Positions 1-8,095 of a stretch of 64,000 bases of DNA are shown one piece after another. The first letter of the stretch is position 1, and each line of letters begins with the position of its first letter. The stretch comes from Aquimarina mytili (GTDB lineage: Bacteria > Bacteroidota > Bacteroidia > Flavobacteriales > Flavobacteriaceae). Where the stretch lies: positions 620,001-684,000 of the forward strand of contig NZ_JAERQJ010000001.1 of NCBI RefSeq assembly GCF_016735115.1, given 5' to 3'. A program made the translations under genes and the position numbers. The notes beneath the pieces were generated by a model. It ran no database searches and was not told the origin of the DNA. It saw only the letters and a program-made list of their open reading frames with translations.

Positions 1-105
1 AGATTTTACTTCTTCTTTTTTGGCAATTTTTTCATTTTTATTAGTGTTGCAAGTATTCGTGTTAGTGAAAGTTAGAAAGGATAAAGCAAGAATTAAATAT
101 TTCAT
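1..105 (-). CDS. Partial secreted or lipoprotein gene (N-terminus only)
   Basis: The first 35 codons of a - strand gene run off the left edge. Translation begins MKYLILALSFLTFTNTNTC, which is a charged start, a hydrophobic stretch and a Cys at residue 19. This fits a signal peptide, possibly lipoprotein type, although the residues before the Cys are not a classical lipobox. A Lys/Glu-rich linker follows. The gene is divergent from the TetR regulator at 244. Its function cannot be judged from this fragment. Confidence 0.5.
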   Translation of the reverse strand, partial: MKYLILALSFLTFTNTNTCNTNKNEKIAKKEEVKS

Positions 106-243
106 AAGGACGTGTTCTTTTTTAAATGATAAGGTGTGTTGTAAAATAACAAATTTATGATAATCTTGGTTTTTAATTGCAAAAACCTTCATTGTAAGAG
201 ATTAAAATTTATTTTTGGCAGTGAAACAAAGAGATGTTATTGA

Positions 244-813
244 ATGAAACCTGAAAGTCGAAAGCAAGAAATTATTAATGCAGCATCAATTCTTTTTAAA
301 GAAAAAGGATATAGTGCAGTGACCATGAGAGATTTAGCAAAAGCAATGGGCATTAAAGCTGCCAGTTTGTATAATCATATTCAATCTAAACAGGAGATTT
401 TAGCTACAATAATAATTGAGCTTGCTGAAGAATTTACTACCGGAATGAATCGAATAGTAAATTCAGAAAAAAGCACAATTCAAAAACTTGAGAACATCAT
501 AGATCTTCATATTGATGTTACATTGAGAAATGCAGATGGTTTAGCATCTCTAAACAACGACTGGATGCATCTCGAAGAAGAAAACCTTCAGTATTTTGAA
601 AAAATGCGTCAAGACTATGAAGAGAATTTTAGAAATATAGTGCAAAAAGGTGTTGATAAAAGTGAAATACGATCATATAACATTGAGATCATGGTGTTTT
701 CAACACTTTCAACATTGAGAACACTCTATCTCTGGTATCCTAAGCAAAACGACATAGATGCTGCCATTTTAAAACATGATATGATGTCTGTATTGCTTAA
801 AGGAGTTGTGTAG
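244..813 (+). CDS. TetR/AcrR family regulator, probable repressor of the paa locus
   Basis: This 189-residue protein has an N-terminal TetR helix-turn-helix (about residues 6-52, with MRDLAKAMGIKAASLYNHI as the recognition region) and a divergent ligand-binding C-terminal domain. It lies directly upstream of paaE on the same strand. The 100-bp gap between them contains a perfect 18-bp palindrome (863-880), the expected shape of a TetR operator. A related site lies at 14331-14348. By analogy with PaaR-type TetR repressors, the inducer may be phenylacetyl-CoA; that is inference. The start is the first ATG after the upstream gap. Confidence 0.85.
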   Translation: MKPESRKQEIINAASILFKEKGYSAVTMRDLAKAMGIKAASLYNHIQSKQEILATIIIELAEEFTTGMNRIVNSEKSTIQKLENIIDLHIDVTLRNADGLASLNNDWMHLEEENLQYFEKMRQDYEENFRNIVQKGVDKSEIRSYNIEIMVFSTLSTLRTLYLWYPKQNDIDAAILKHDMMSVLLKGVV

Positions 814-862
814 CGCATCATTAGGGAGTTCTTAAAATTAACAAATAATTATTTGTGTATAC

Positions 863-880
863 AACTAACAATTGTTAGTT
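863..880. promoter_or_regulatory. 18-bp perfect palindrome, candidate TetR operator
   Basis: AACTAACAATTGTTAGTT is an uninterrupted perfect inverted repeat 35 bp before the paaE ATG and 50 bp after the tetR stop. It overlaps the region where a Bacteroidota -33 element is expected; a weak -7-like TATAGTTG lies at 898-905. The site probably binds the TetR protein encoded just upstream. A second site with the same outer half-sites lies at 14331-14348. Confidence 0.7.
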
Positions 881-915
881 TTGTTTAGCTATAACGATAT
901 AGTTGAACAGTATTT

Positions 916-1989
916 ATGACAGATTTTTATCCCATACAAATTTCTGAAGTCCAAAAAGAAACAAAAGATTGTACGTCTATTACTTTTGATATCCCAGAAG
1001 AACATAAAGAAAAGTTTTTATACAAACAAGGTCAGCATCTAACTCTGAAAGCTTCTATTAATGGAGAAGAAGTACGACGTTCCTATTCCCTTTGTTCCAG
1101 TCCAATAGAAAATAAATGGCAGGTAGCGGTTAAAAGGATTAATGGAGGTGTTTTTTCTAATTATGCTAATGATGTTTTAAAACCGGGAGATGTATTAGAA
1201 TTAATGCCACCTTTAGGAAGTTTTTTTGTAGAAGTTGATCCATCAAAAGCTAAGAATTACATTGTTTTTGCGGCAGGAAGCGGTATTACTCCAATATTAT
1301 CAATAATTAAAACGCATTTAGCTACAGAGCCTAATAGCACTTTCAAGCTCTTTTACTTGAATCGAAACGCTAAATCAATTATCTTTAAAGAAGAGATTGA
1401 AGCACTTAGGAATAAATATTTTGGGCGTCTTGAAATATTTTATTTTTTAACCAAAGAACAACGTGATATTCCGATACTTAATGGAAGATTTACAGCTGAT
1501 AAAATACAAGAGCTTACCAATACATTGATAAATGTAGATGATGTTGATGAATGTTTTGTCTGTGGACCTGAGGAAATGATTTTTTTAATTAGAGATGAGT
1601 TGGTAAATGCCGGATTATCTAAAAATAAAATTCATTATGAGCTTTTCTTTTCTGGATTAACAGATGAAGATAAGAAAAGAGCCGCTGAGGCAATTGAGCA
1701 TAAGTTTGAAGGAACCGAAGTCACTATAATAGATGGAGGAAAAGAATTTCATTTTGACATGGATGATGATTATGATAATATTTTAGATGGAGCTCTAGCT
1801 GCGGGTGCCGATCTGCCTTTTGCTTGCAAAGGAGGAGTTTGCAGCACTTGTAAATGTAAGATAGTTGATGGCGCAGTCGAGATGAAAATAAATTATGCGC
1901 TAGAAGAAGACGAGGTTGCCAAGGGGTTAGTGTTATCATGCCAGGCAGTACCTACTACAGAGAAAGTAGTTGTAGATTTTGATGTATAA
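916..1989 (+). CDS. paaE: Phenylacetyl-CoA epoxidase reductase subunit PaaE
   Basis: This is the reductase of the phenylacetyl-CoA epoxidase complex; it passes electrons from NAD(P)H via FAD and a 2Fe-2S cluster to the PaaA diiron centre. The 357 residues show a ferredoxin-reductase FAD domain (RRSYSLCSSP near residue 55), an NAD(P)-binding domain (AAGSGITPI near 120) and a C-terminal plant-type ferredoxin. The cluster cysteines are C304, C309, C312 and C342, in the expected C-x4-C-x2-C-x29-C spacing. The length matches the family. Here paaE precedes paaA, whereas in the E. coli operon it follows paaD. Only 12 bp separate it from paaA, so the two are surely co-transcribed. Confidence 0.95.
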   Translation: MTDFYPIQISEVQKETKDCTSITFDIPEEHKEKFLYKQGQHLTLKASINGEEVRRSYSLCSSPIENKWQVAVKRINGGVFSNYANDVLKPGDVLELMPPLGSFFVEVDPSKAKNYIVFAAGSGITPILSIIKTHLATEPNSTFKLFYLNRNAKSIIFKEEIEALRNKYFGRLEIFYFLTKEQRDIPILNGRFTADKIQELTNTLINVDDVDECFVCGPEEMIFLIRDELVNAGLSKNKIHYELFFSGLTDEDKKRAAEAIEHKFEGTEVTIIDGGKEFHFDMDDDYDNILDGALAAGADLPFACKGGVCSTCKCKIVDGAVEMKINYALEEDEVAKGLVLSCQAVPTTEKVVVDFDV

Positions 1990-2001
1990 AACTCTATTGT
2001 T

Positions 2002-2982
2002 ATGAGTGAAAAAGAGATAAAAAATTCTGGGGCTGAGCAAAGTCGAAGTCTAGAAGAAATTTTTGAGCAAAGAATTGCGAGAGATGAAAAGATTGAGCCC
2101 AAAGATTGGATGCCAGAGAAATATCGAAAAACACATATTCGACAGATTTCTCAACATGCGCATTCAGAAATTGTAGGAATGCTACCCGAAGGAAATTGGA
2201 TTACTCGTGCACCTTCCTTACGCCGTAAAGTGGCATTACTTGCAAAAGTTCAAGACGAGGCTGGGCATGGTTTATATCTGTATAGTGCATGCGAAACACT
2301 AGGAATTTCCAGAGAAGAACTATACGAACAACTGCATACGGGCAAAGCAAAATATTCAAGTATATTTAATTACCCAACAATTACCTGGGCAGACATGGGG
2401 GCTATTGGTTGGTTGGTAGATGGTGCAGCAATTATTAATCAGGTTCCACTTTGTAGTACTTCTTATGGGCCCTATGCCCGAGCGATGATTCGTGTATGTA
2501 AAGAAGAAAGTTTTCATCAGCGTCAAGGATATGAAATTATGATTACGCTTGCTAATGGCACGCCAGAGCAAAAAGCAATGGCGCAAGATGCATTAAACAG
2601 GTGGTGGTGGCCTTCATTAATGATGTTAGGACCTACAGATGCAGAATCTGTGCATACAGAGCAATCTATGAAATGGAAACTGAAACGTAAAACTAATGAT
2701 GAACTACGTCAACAGTTTATAGACCAAACAGTTCCACAAGCAGATTTAATTGGACTTACAATTCCTGATCCTGATTTAAAATGGAATGAGGAAACAGGTC
2801 ATTATGACTTTGGTGAAATAGATTGGGATGAGTTTTGGCAAGTAGTCAAAGGTCATGGTCCATGCAATAAAGAACGTTTATCTGCGAGAGTAAATGCGTG
2901 GGAAAACGGTGAATGGGTTCGTGATGCTGCAATGGCATATGCTCAAAAACAAGAAGATAAAAAATTAAAGAAAGCAATTTAA
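2002..2982 (+). CDS. paaA: Phenylacetyl-CoA epoxidase catalytic subunit PaaA
   Basis: PaaA is the diiron subunit that forms the ring-1,2-epoxide of phenylacetyl-CoA. The 326-residue protein carries two ExxH iron-ligand motifs, EAGH at residues 86-89 and ESFH at 169-172, in a ferritin-like helical protein of usual length. The segment ending in [14 protein letters not shown] is characteristic of PaaA. The gene follows paaE and is separated from paaB by a 60-bp gap with an imperfect hairpin. It works with PaaB, PaaC and PaaE. Confidence 0.96.
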   Translation: MSEKEIKNSGAEQSRSLEEIFEQRIARDEKIEPKDWMPEKYRKTHIRQISQHAHSEIVGMLPEGNWITRAPSLRRKVALLAKVQDEAGHGLYLYSACETLGISREELYEQLHTGKAKYSSIFNYPTITWADMGAIGWLVDGAAIINQVPLCSTSYGPYARAMIRVCKEESFHQRQGYEIMITLANGTPEQKAMAQDALNRWWWPSLMMLGPTDAESVHTEQSMKWKLKRKTNDELRQQFIDQTVPQADLIGLTIPDPDLKWNEETGHYDFGEIDWDEFWQVVKGHGPCNKERLSARVNAWENGEWVRDAAMAYAQKQEDKKLKKAI

Positions 2983-2990
2983 AAAAATAC

Positions 2991-3040
2991 CTTGCTTACT
3001 CCCTTCTCTATTTGAGAGGGCAGAGGGTAAGGACTGATAG
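2991..3040. repeat. Imperfect hairpin between paaA and paaB
   Basis: The 60-bp gap contains an imperfect inverted repeat: a C/T-rich left arm (CTTACTCCCTTCTC) pairs with a G/A-rich right arm (GAGAGGGCAGAGGGTAAG) around a TATTT loop. It has no following T-run, so it is not a standard terminator. It looks like one of the intergenic palindromic repeats common in flavobacterial genomes and could act in mRNA processing. Confidence 0.4.
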
Positions 3041-3042
3041 AT

Positions 3043-3327
3043 ATGAAAAATAATTGGCCACTTTGGGAAGTGTTTGTAAGAAGTAAAAATGGTCTGGAAC
3101 ATCGTCATTTTGGAAGCCTCCATGCTGCAGATGCAGAAATGGCATTAGAAAATGCAAGAGATGTGTATACTCGTAGAAATGAGGGGGTTAGTATATGGGT
3201 AGTAGAATCTAAACATATCACAGCTTCTAACCCCGAAAATAATGGAGAACTTTTTGAACCGGCACAGGATAAAGTATATAGACATCCAACGTTCTATTCG
3301 TTGCCAGATGAAGTAAAACATATGTGA
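3043..3327 (+). CDS. paaB: Phenylacetyl-CoA epoxidase subunit PaaB
   Basis: This small subunit (94 residues, family-typical) bridges PaaAC heterodimers in the epoxidase. The sequence opens with WPLWEVFVRSKNGLEHRHFG, the hallmark of PaaB, and contains the conserved segment ALENARDVYTRRNEGVSIWV. It lies between paaA and paaC in the usual order. Confidence 0.95.
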   Translation: MKNNWPLWEVFVRSKNGLEHRHFGSLHAADAEMALENARDVYTRRNEGVSIWVVESKHITASNPENNGELFEPAQDKVYRHPTFYSLPDEVKHM

Positions 3328-3396
3328 TTTACTTTCAAATTAGCTTGAGTGAAACTGAAGGGTAAATAAGACATGCTTAATTAAAGCAAACTTTAA

Positions 3397-4155
3397 ATGA
3401 TGAAAAACGAAAATATTATACAATACATCTTTGGAATTGCCGATAATGCATTGATTCTAGGACAGCGATTATCAGAATTGTGTGGCCATGGCCCAAGTCT
3501 GGAAACTGATATTGCATTGACTAATATGGCATTAGATATGTTAGGGCAAACTCGAAGTTATTATCAATACGCAGCGCAACTTTCTGGAGAAGGAAAAACA
3601 GAAGATGATATTGCTTTCTTAAGAATTGAAAGACAATATAAAAATGTTTTATTAGTAGAGCAACCTAATAAGCATTTCGGATATGTAATCACAAGGCAGT
3701 TTTTTTATGATGTATTTCATCTGTTTTTATTACAGGAACTACAACATAGTAAAGGTGAAATACTTTCTGCTATTGCAAGAAAAGCAATTAAAGAAGTTAG
3801 CTATCATCAACGATTTTCTTCAGATTGGATAAAAAGATTGGGAGATGGTACAAAAGAGAGTCATCAAAAAGTTCAAGAAGCTGTAGATGATTTATGGGGG
3901 TTCACAGATGAGTTATTCCATATGACTGAAGATGATACACTCGCGTTTGAATCAGGAATAGGAGTCGATGTATCGTTGATTAAGGACAAATACTATCAAA
4001 AAATAAAGGAAGTGCTTGAAGAAGCTACGCTAAAGGTTCCTGAAACAAAATGGTTTCAAAAAGGAGGTAAACAAGGAATACATAGTGAGCATATGGGATA
4101 TTTACTTGCGGATTTACAATACATGCAACGCACATATCCTAATATGAAATGGTAG
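3397..4155 (+). CDS. paaC: Phenylacetyl-CoA epoxidase structural subunit PaaC
   Basis: PaaC is a ferritin-like partner of PaaA that lacks a functional diiron site and stabilises the catalytic subunit. The 252-residue helical protein has the conserved segments DNALILGQRLSELCGHGP near the N-terminus and HSKGEILSAIARKAIKE in the middle, and ends with the typical EHMGYLLADLQYMQR stretch. Two adjacent ATG codons (3397 and 3400) are equally possible starts. A 66-bp gap with a short hairpin separates it from paaD. Confidence 0.94.
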   Translation: MMKNENIIQYIFGIADNALILGQRLSELCGHGPSLETDIALTNMALDMLGQTRSYYQYAAQLSGEGKTEDDIAFLRIERQYKNVLLVEQPNKHFGYVITRQFFYDVFHLFLLQELQHSKGEILSAIARKAIKEVSYHQRFSSDWIKRLGDGTKESHQKVQEAVDDLWGFTDELFHMTEDDTLAFESGIGVDVSLIKDKYYQKIKEVLEEATLKVPETKWFQKGGKQGIHSEHMGYLLADLQYMQRTYPNMKW

Positions 4156-4172
4156 GCAAATCTATAAGTATT

Positions 4173-4192
4173 ATTTCCGCAAAGACGGAAAT
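4173..4192. repeat. Short perfect hairpin between paaC and paaD
   Basis: ATTTCCG and CGGAAAT are perfect 7-bp arms around the 6-nt loop CAAAGA. It is too short and lacks the T-run expected of a terminator. It may be an intergenic palindromic repeat or an mRNA-stability element. Confidence 0.4.
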
Positions 4193-4221
4193 CTAATTTT
4201 TGATTGCTTAAGTACAAAAAA

Positions 4222-4725
4222 ATGACAATCGAACTAGAACAACATATTGACCCAAGACTTGTTTCTATTCTGGAAAAAATATCCGATCCAGAAATTCCTG
4301 TTTTATCTATCATGGATATGGGGGTTGTTCGTTATGCTGAGATAGTAAATGATGTGGCTCAGATTAAAATTACTCCCACCTACAGCGGATGTCCTGCAAT
4401 GGATGTTATAGGAGAAGACATTGTTGCAGCGTTTAAAAAAGAAGGCATACAGGCAAAAGTTGACTTGGTTTTAGCACCGGCATGGACTACAGATTGGATT
4501 ACTCCAAAAGGTAGAATGGCCTTAGAAAAATATGGTATTGCAGCTCCACTTGATGAAGAAGCTGATAAAGAGGCATTGCTTGGTCATAAAAAGATTGTAA
4601 AATGCCCTCAATGTGGCTCTACAAATACAAAAATGATAAGTCAATTTGGCTCTACAGCTTGCAAAGCACTTTTTAAATGTGACGATTGTCTAGAACCTTT
4701 TGATTACTTCAAATGCCTCAAATAA
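4222..4725 (+). CDS. paaD: PaaD, MIP18-family iron-sulfur assembly factor for the epoxidase
   Basis: PaaD is needed for epoxidase activity and is thought to help insert the Fe-S cluster of PaaE. The protein has an N-terminal DUF59/MIP18 domain (DPEIPVLSIMDMGVV near residue 20, and PTYSGCPAMDVIG with the conserved Cys). It ends in a C-terminal zinc ribbon with CPQCGS and CDDCLEPF. I place the start at the ATG at 4222, giving 167 residues, because the upstream in-frame TTG at 4204 only adds six non-conserved residues. Confidence 0.92.
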   Translation: MTIELEQHIDPRLVSILEKISDPEIPVLSIMDMGVVRYAEIVNDVAQIKITPTYSGCPAMDVIGEDIVAAFKKEGIQAKVDLVLAPAWTTDWITPKGRMALEKYGIAAPLDEEADKEALLGHKKIVKCPQCGSTNTKMISQFGSTACKALFKCDDCLEPFDYFKCLK

Positions 4726-4726
4726 T

Positions 4727-5092
4727 ATGTTAGGATTAAGGACAACAATATATAAAGTAAGTGACTTGGATGCTGCAAAAAAATGGTATTCAGAAGCGTT
4801 TGGTAGAAAACCATATTTTGATGAACCCTTTTATGTAGGGTTTAATATTGGTGGATATGAACTTGGATTACTACCAGAAGGAACTGGCGAAAATACAAAA
4901 TCTGATAGTGTACTTTCATACTGGGGCGTTGAAAACATAAATGAAGTATATCAAAAACTGTTGGATTTAGGAGCTATTGAACATGAGAAACCAACCAATG
5001 TTGGTGGAGAAATTGTAGTAGCTTCTATAAAATGCCCTTGGAATAATATTATAGGAATTATTTATAACCCAGAATTTAAACTAGAAAATTAA
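4727..5092 (+). CDS. VOC-superfamily (glyoxalase-like) protein
   Basis: This 121-residue single-domain protein has the beta-alpha-beta-beta-beta pattern of the vicinal-oxygen-chelate superfamily (LRTTIYKVSDLDAAKKWYSE at the start, GGYELGLLPEG in the middle). The start is the ATG one base after the paaD stop; the longer in-frame TTG extension overlaps paaD and is unlikely. It ends 2 bp before paaG, so it is translationally embedded in the operon. No Paa function is established for such proteins. A role in isomerising or detoxifying a reactive epoxide or oxepin intermediate is a guess from position only. Confidence 0.75.
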   Translation: MLGLRTTIYKVSDLDAAKKWYSEAFGRKPYFDEPFYVGFNIGGYELGLLPEGTGENTKSDSVLSYWGVENINEVYQKLLDLGAIEHEKPTNVGGEIVVASIKCPWNNIIGIIYNPEFKLEN

Positions 5093-5094
5093 AC

Positions 5095-5874
5095 ATGCCT
5101 TCAATAGAATTGCAGATTGATAATGGAGTAGCAAAAGTTACACTAAATCGACCAGAAACCTTTAATAGTTTTAATAGAGAAATGGCTTTGCTTTTGCAAG
5201 AGACATTAGATCAATGCAATACAAATGACCAAGTAAGAGCTATTGTTCTTACCGGAAATGGAAAAGCATTTTGTGCAGGCCAGGATCTTAACGAAGTGAC
5301 TTCTCCAGAATTAAATCCAGGTTTCAGAAAAATACTGGAAGAACATTATAATCCTATAGTAGAAAGAATAAGATCGATAGAAAAACCAATCATAGCCGCA
5401 GTAAATGGAGTTGCTGCTGGAGCTGGAGCCAATATTGCTTTGGCTTGTGATATTGTTGTAGCGATCGAAACAGCAAGTTTTATCCAGGCATTTAGTAAAA
5501 TAGGATTAATACCTGATAGTGCGGGGACTTTCTTTTTACCTCGATTAATAGGTTTACAGAAAGCATCTGCTTTAATGATGTTAGGAGATAAAGTAAGCGC
5601 AAATGAGGCAGAGCAATTAGGGATGTTGTATAAAGTATTTTCTGTAGAAACTTTTGAAGAAGAAGTTGATAAATTAGCTCTAAAACTGGCTCATATGCCT
5701 ACAAAAGCATTAGGCTTAACCAAAAGACTATTAAATCAATCCATGGTGAATAATTTAGAACAACAATTGAATATGGAGTCAGATTTGCAAATAGAAGCAG
5801 CAGAAAGTGAAGATTATTCTGAGGGAGTAAATGCATTTATAGAAAAAAGAAAACCTGTATTTAAAGGAAAGTGA
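5095..5874 (+). CDS. paaG: PaaG-type isomerase (crotonase family)
   Basis: PaaG converts ring-1,2-epoxyphenylacetyl-CoA to the oxepin and acts again as a Delta3-Delta2 isomerase lower in the pathway. The 259-residue crotonase has the oxyanion-hole segments GKAFCAGQDL and NGVAAGAGANIALACD, followed by IGLIPDSAGTFFLPRL. As in known PaaG proteins, the two glutamates of true hydratases are absent and an Asp in the IPDSAG segment is retained. It follows the VOC gene by 2 bp. A 199-bp repeat-containing gap separates it from paaH. Confidence 0.88.
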   Translation: MPSIELQIDNGVAKVTLNRPETFNSFNREMALLLQETLDQCNTNDQVRAIVLTGNGKAFCAGQDLNEVTSPELNPGFRKILEEHYNPIVERIRSIEKPIIAAVNGVAAGAGANIALACDIVVAIETASFIQAFSKIGLIPDSAGTFFLPRLIGLQKASALMMLGDKVSANEAEQLGMLYKVFSVETFEEEVDKLALKLAHMPTKALGLTKRLLNQSMVNNLEQQLNMESDLQIEAAESEDYSEGVNAFIEKRKPVFKGK

Positions 5875-6073
5875 AAATATTGAATATCAAACAGTGGAAT
5901 ATCGAATGATGAAGTTGAGTTTGATTTTGGAAAAAAAATAATGAGTTAATCGCGATTTTTATTTCAAGCATTTGAAATTCGCAAACGAAGAATAAACATA
6001 ATGAGTGTTTTCAGCTAGTTGAAATTAAAAACTTCAAGTTTCTGTATTAAGCATTCAATATTCGATATTAATT
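5875..6073. repeat. Palindromic intergenic repeat (AATATCGAA family), copy 1
   Basis: The gap between paaG and paaH begins with AATATTGAATATC...GAATATCGAATGATGAAG and ends with a rough inverted copy (CTTCAAG...CATTCAATATTCGATATT). The ends are therefore imperfect inverted repeats of about 40 bp around a non-repetitive core. A second member lies at 8654-8747. I see no gene in it. Confidence 0.5.
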
Positions 6074-7237
6074 ATGATTATAGGGGTTATAGGTTCAGGA
6101 ACAATGGGAAGTGGTATTGCGCAAGTAGCAGCTACTTCAGGTTGTAAAGTAAAAGTATTTGATACAAAACAAGAAGCCTTAGATAAAAGCAAAAATGCGT
6201 TAGAAAAAATTCTTTCTCGATTAATCGAGAAAGGAAGAATCGATCAAAATGAAAAAGATCGAATCCAGAATAATATTTCTTATGTAAGTGCACTGGATCA
6301 CTTAAAAGATGCCGACCTTACGATTGAAGCAATTATTGAAGACTTAGAGATAAAAAAGAAAGTGTTTTCAGAATTAGAAAACCATGTTTCTGAAGATACA
6401 ATTATAGCTTCAAATACGTCCTCATTATCTATTGCTTCTATAGCTTCAGCCTTGAAAAAACCCGAACGTTGTATAGGAATCCATTTTTTTAATCCAGCTC
6501 CATTAATGAAGCTTGTTGAAGTGATTCCAGCAATACAAACTTCAGAAGAAGTTAAGGATAAAGTAGTACAGATTATCAAAGACTGGAAAAAAACAGTTGC
6601 CATAGCGAAAGACACCCCAGGTTTTATTGTAAATCGCGTTGCCAGACCGTTTTATGGAGAATCTCTTAGGATTCTTGAAGAAGGTTTGGCAGATGTAGCT
6701 ACGATTGATTGGAGTTTGAAGACCTTAGGAAGGTTTAAAATGGGACCTTTTGAGTTAATGGATTTTATCGGAAATGATGTTAATTATACAGTGACAGAAA
6801 CTGTTTTTAAGGCATTTTATTATGATCCTAGGTATAAACCTTCATTCACACAAAAAAGATTATCTGAAGCTGGATATCTGGGTAGAAAATCTGGAAAAGG
6901 ATATTATCGCTATAAAGAAGGAACAGCAAAACCTGATCCTGTTAAAGATGAGCAATTAGCTACGTATATTTTTGAAAGAGTGCTTGCAATGCTGATTAAC
7001 GAAGCAGCAGATGCATTGTTTTGGAATATAGCTTCTGCTGAAGATATTGATAATGCTATGACCAAAGGGGTAAATTACCCTAAAGGATTATTATGTTGGG
7101 CAGATGAAAAAGGTATTGATTGGTGTGTAAATGCCTTAGATAAACTCTATGATGAATATCACGAAGATCGATACAGATGTAGCCCTATTTTGAGAAAGAT
7201 GAATAAAGAAAAGAAAACTTTTTTTTCTTTGGTATGA
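6074..7237 (+). CDS. paaH: 3-hydroxyacyl-CoA dehydrogenase, PaaH role
   Basis: This enzyme oxidises 3-hydroxyadipyl-CoA to 3-oxoadipyl-CoA with NAD+. The 387 residues start with the Rossmann motif GSGTMGSGIAQVA, contain ASNTSSLSI and IGIHFFNPAPLMKLVE (with the catalytic His), and end in two C-terminal helical 3HCDH domains. E. coli PaaH is about 475 residues, so this version is shorter. The context between paaG and paaI supports the Paa assignment over a general fatty-acid role. Confidence 0.88.
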   Translation: MIIGVIGSGTMGSGIAQVAATSGCKVKVFDTKQEALDKSKNALEKILSRLIEKGRIDQNEKDRIQNNISYVSALDHLKDADLTIEAIIEDLEIKKKVFSELENHVSEDTIIASNTSSLSIASIASALKKPERCIGIHFFNPAPLMKLVEVIPAIQTSEEVKDKVVQIIKDWKKTVAIAKDTPGFIVNRVARPFYGESLRILEEGLADVATIDWSLKTLGRFKMGPFELMDFIGNDVNYTVTETVFKAFYYDPRYKPSFTQKRLSEAGYLGRKSGKGYYRYKEGTAKPDPVKDEQLATYIFERVLAMLINEAADALFWNIASAEDIDNAMTKGVNYPKGLLCWADEKGIDWCVNALDKLYDEYHEDRYRCSPILRKMNKEKKTFFSLV

Positions 7238-7279
7238 GATATGAGGGAATTGGTTTGAAGATATTTAAAATAGTTAAGA

Positions 7280-7663
7280 ATGGAATCTAAATACAATTTT
7301 AAGTTCGAAAATTTAACCACTTATAACAGTGCGATGGAATTTGGTGAAGTAGTCAACAGTTTAACAAAAAAGTTTCCAAATGAAGAAAAGTTTGAATTGG
7401 CCTCTCAATTTAGAAGAGCTGCAGATTCTATTGCGTTAAATATTGCTGAAGGTTCTTCAGGAAGCGACAAACAGTTCTATAACTATCTAGGAAATGCTTG
7501 GCATGGTACGCATGAATGTGTTGCATGTAGTTCTAAGGCAAAAATGAGAGGATATATTACGTTTCAAGATGATGAAGAAAACAGAAGAATTGTAATAGAA
7601 CTTTCTAAAATGATTACCACACTAAGAAATCGAATTTCTACAAGAATAGATAATAAGAAATGA
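7280..7663 (+). CDS. Four-helix-bundle protein (S23/bAvd-like family)
   Basis: This 127-residue protein has the family signatures AMEFGEVVNSLTKKFPNEE, RRAADSIALNIAEGS and YLGNAWHGTHECVACS. The family is known from proteins encoded inside 23S rRNA intervening sequences and from the Avd accessory protein of diversity-generating retroelements, but most members are of unknown role. Its stop overlaps the paaI start (ATGA, 4 bp), so it is read as part of the operon. No reverse transcriptase or rRNA is nearby. Why it sits here is not clear. Confidence 0.8.
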   Translation: MESKYNFKFENLTTYNSAMEFGEVVNSLTKKFPNEEKFELASQFRRAADSIALNIAEGSSGSDKQFYNYLGNAWHGTHECVACSSKAKMRGYITFQDDEENRRIVIELSKMITTLRNRISTRIDNKK

Positions 7664-8082
7664 AAGACCTCAAACCTATTGCCACACACCTCATACCTGT
7701 CAAGATGTTAAGTCTTGATGCCTTTAGTCAATGGTTAGGAATTGAGATTCTTGAAGTTGAAAAAGGGAGATGTAAAGTCGGCATGACGGTAAGAAAAGAA
7801 ATGCTAAATAGTATGGGTAAAGCACATGGAGGGATATCGTATAGCTTAGCAGATACCGCTTTTGGATTTTCGGCCAATACACATGGTAAATATGCGGTTT
7901 CTATTGAAACGTCGATTAATCATATTGAAGCCCTGGAAGAAGGCGATTATCTAATAGCAGAAGCAGTAACTGATATTGCTAAAACCAAAATCGGTTTTAA
8001 TATTGTTGAAGTTAAGCGTAATGATCAAATCGTTGCATTGTTCAAAGGAGTAGTATATAGAACCAATAAAGATTGGGAATAA
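7660..8082 (+). CDS. paaI: PaaI hotdog-fold acyl-CoA thioesterase
   Basis: PaaI hydrolyses hydroxyphenylacetyl-CoA and related dead-end thioesters to free CoA when the pathway stalls. The 140-residue protein has the hotdog helix motif NSMGKAHGGISYSLADTAFG, in which the HGG and the downstream Asp are the active-site region, followed by NTHGKYAVSIETSINHIE. The length matches the family. Its ATG overlaps the stop of the four-helix-bundle gene. Confidence 0.93.
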   Translation: MKDLKPIATHLIPVKMLSLDAFSQWLGIEILEVEKGRCKVGMTVRKEMLNSMGKAHGGISYSLADTAFGFSANTHGKYAVSIETSINHIEALEEGDYLIAEAVTDIAKTKIGFNIVEVKRNDQIVALFKGVVYRTNKDWE

Positions 8083-8095
8083 TAGAGAAATATAA

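Noticed and set aside
4204..4221. Upstream TTG start for paaD adding six residues
   Set aside because: The added residues are not part of the MIP18 domain and an ATG at 4222 is in the right place.
4700..4726. Upstream TTG start for the VOC gene overlapping paaD
   Set aside because: The extension is non-conserved and the ATG at 4727 sits neatly after the paaD stop.
5875..6073. Small gene in the paaG-paaH gap
   Set aside because: All frames are interrupted and the sequence is explained by inverted repeats.
7280..7663. Four-helix-bundle gene as part of a diversity-generating retroelement
   Set aside because: There is no reverse transcriptase, template/variable repeat pair or rRNA nearby.
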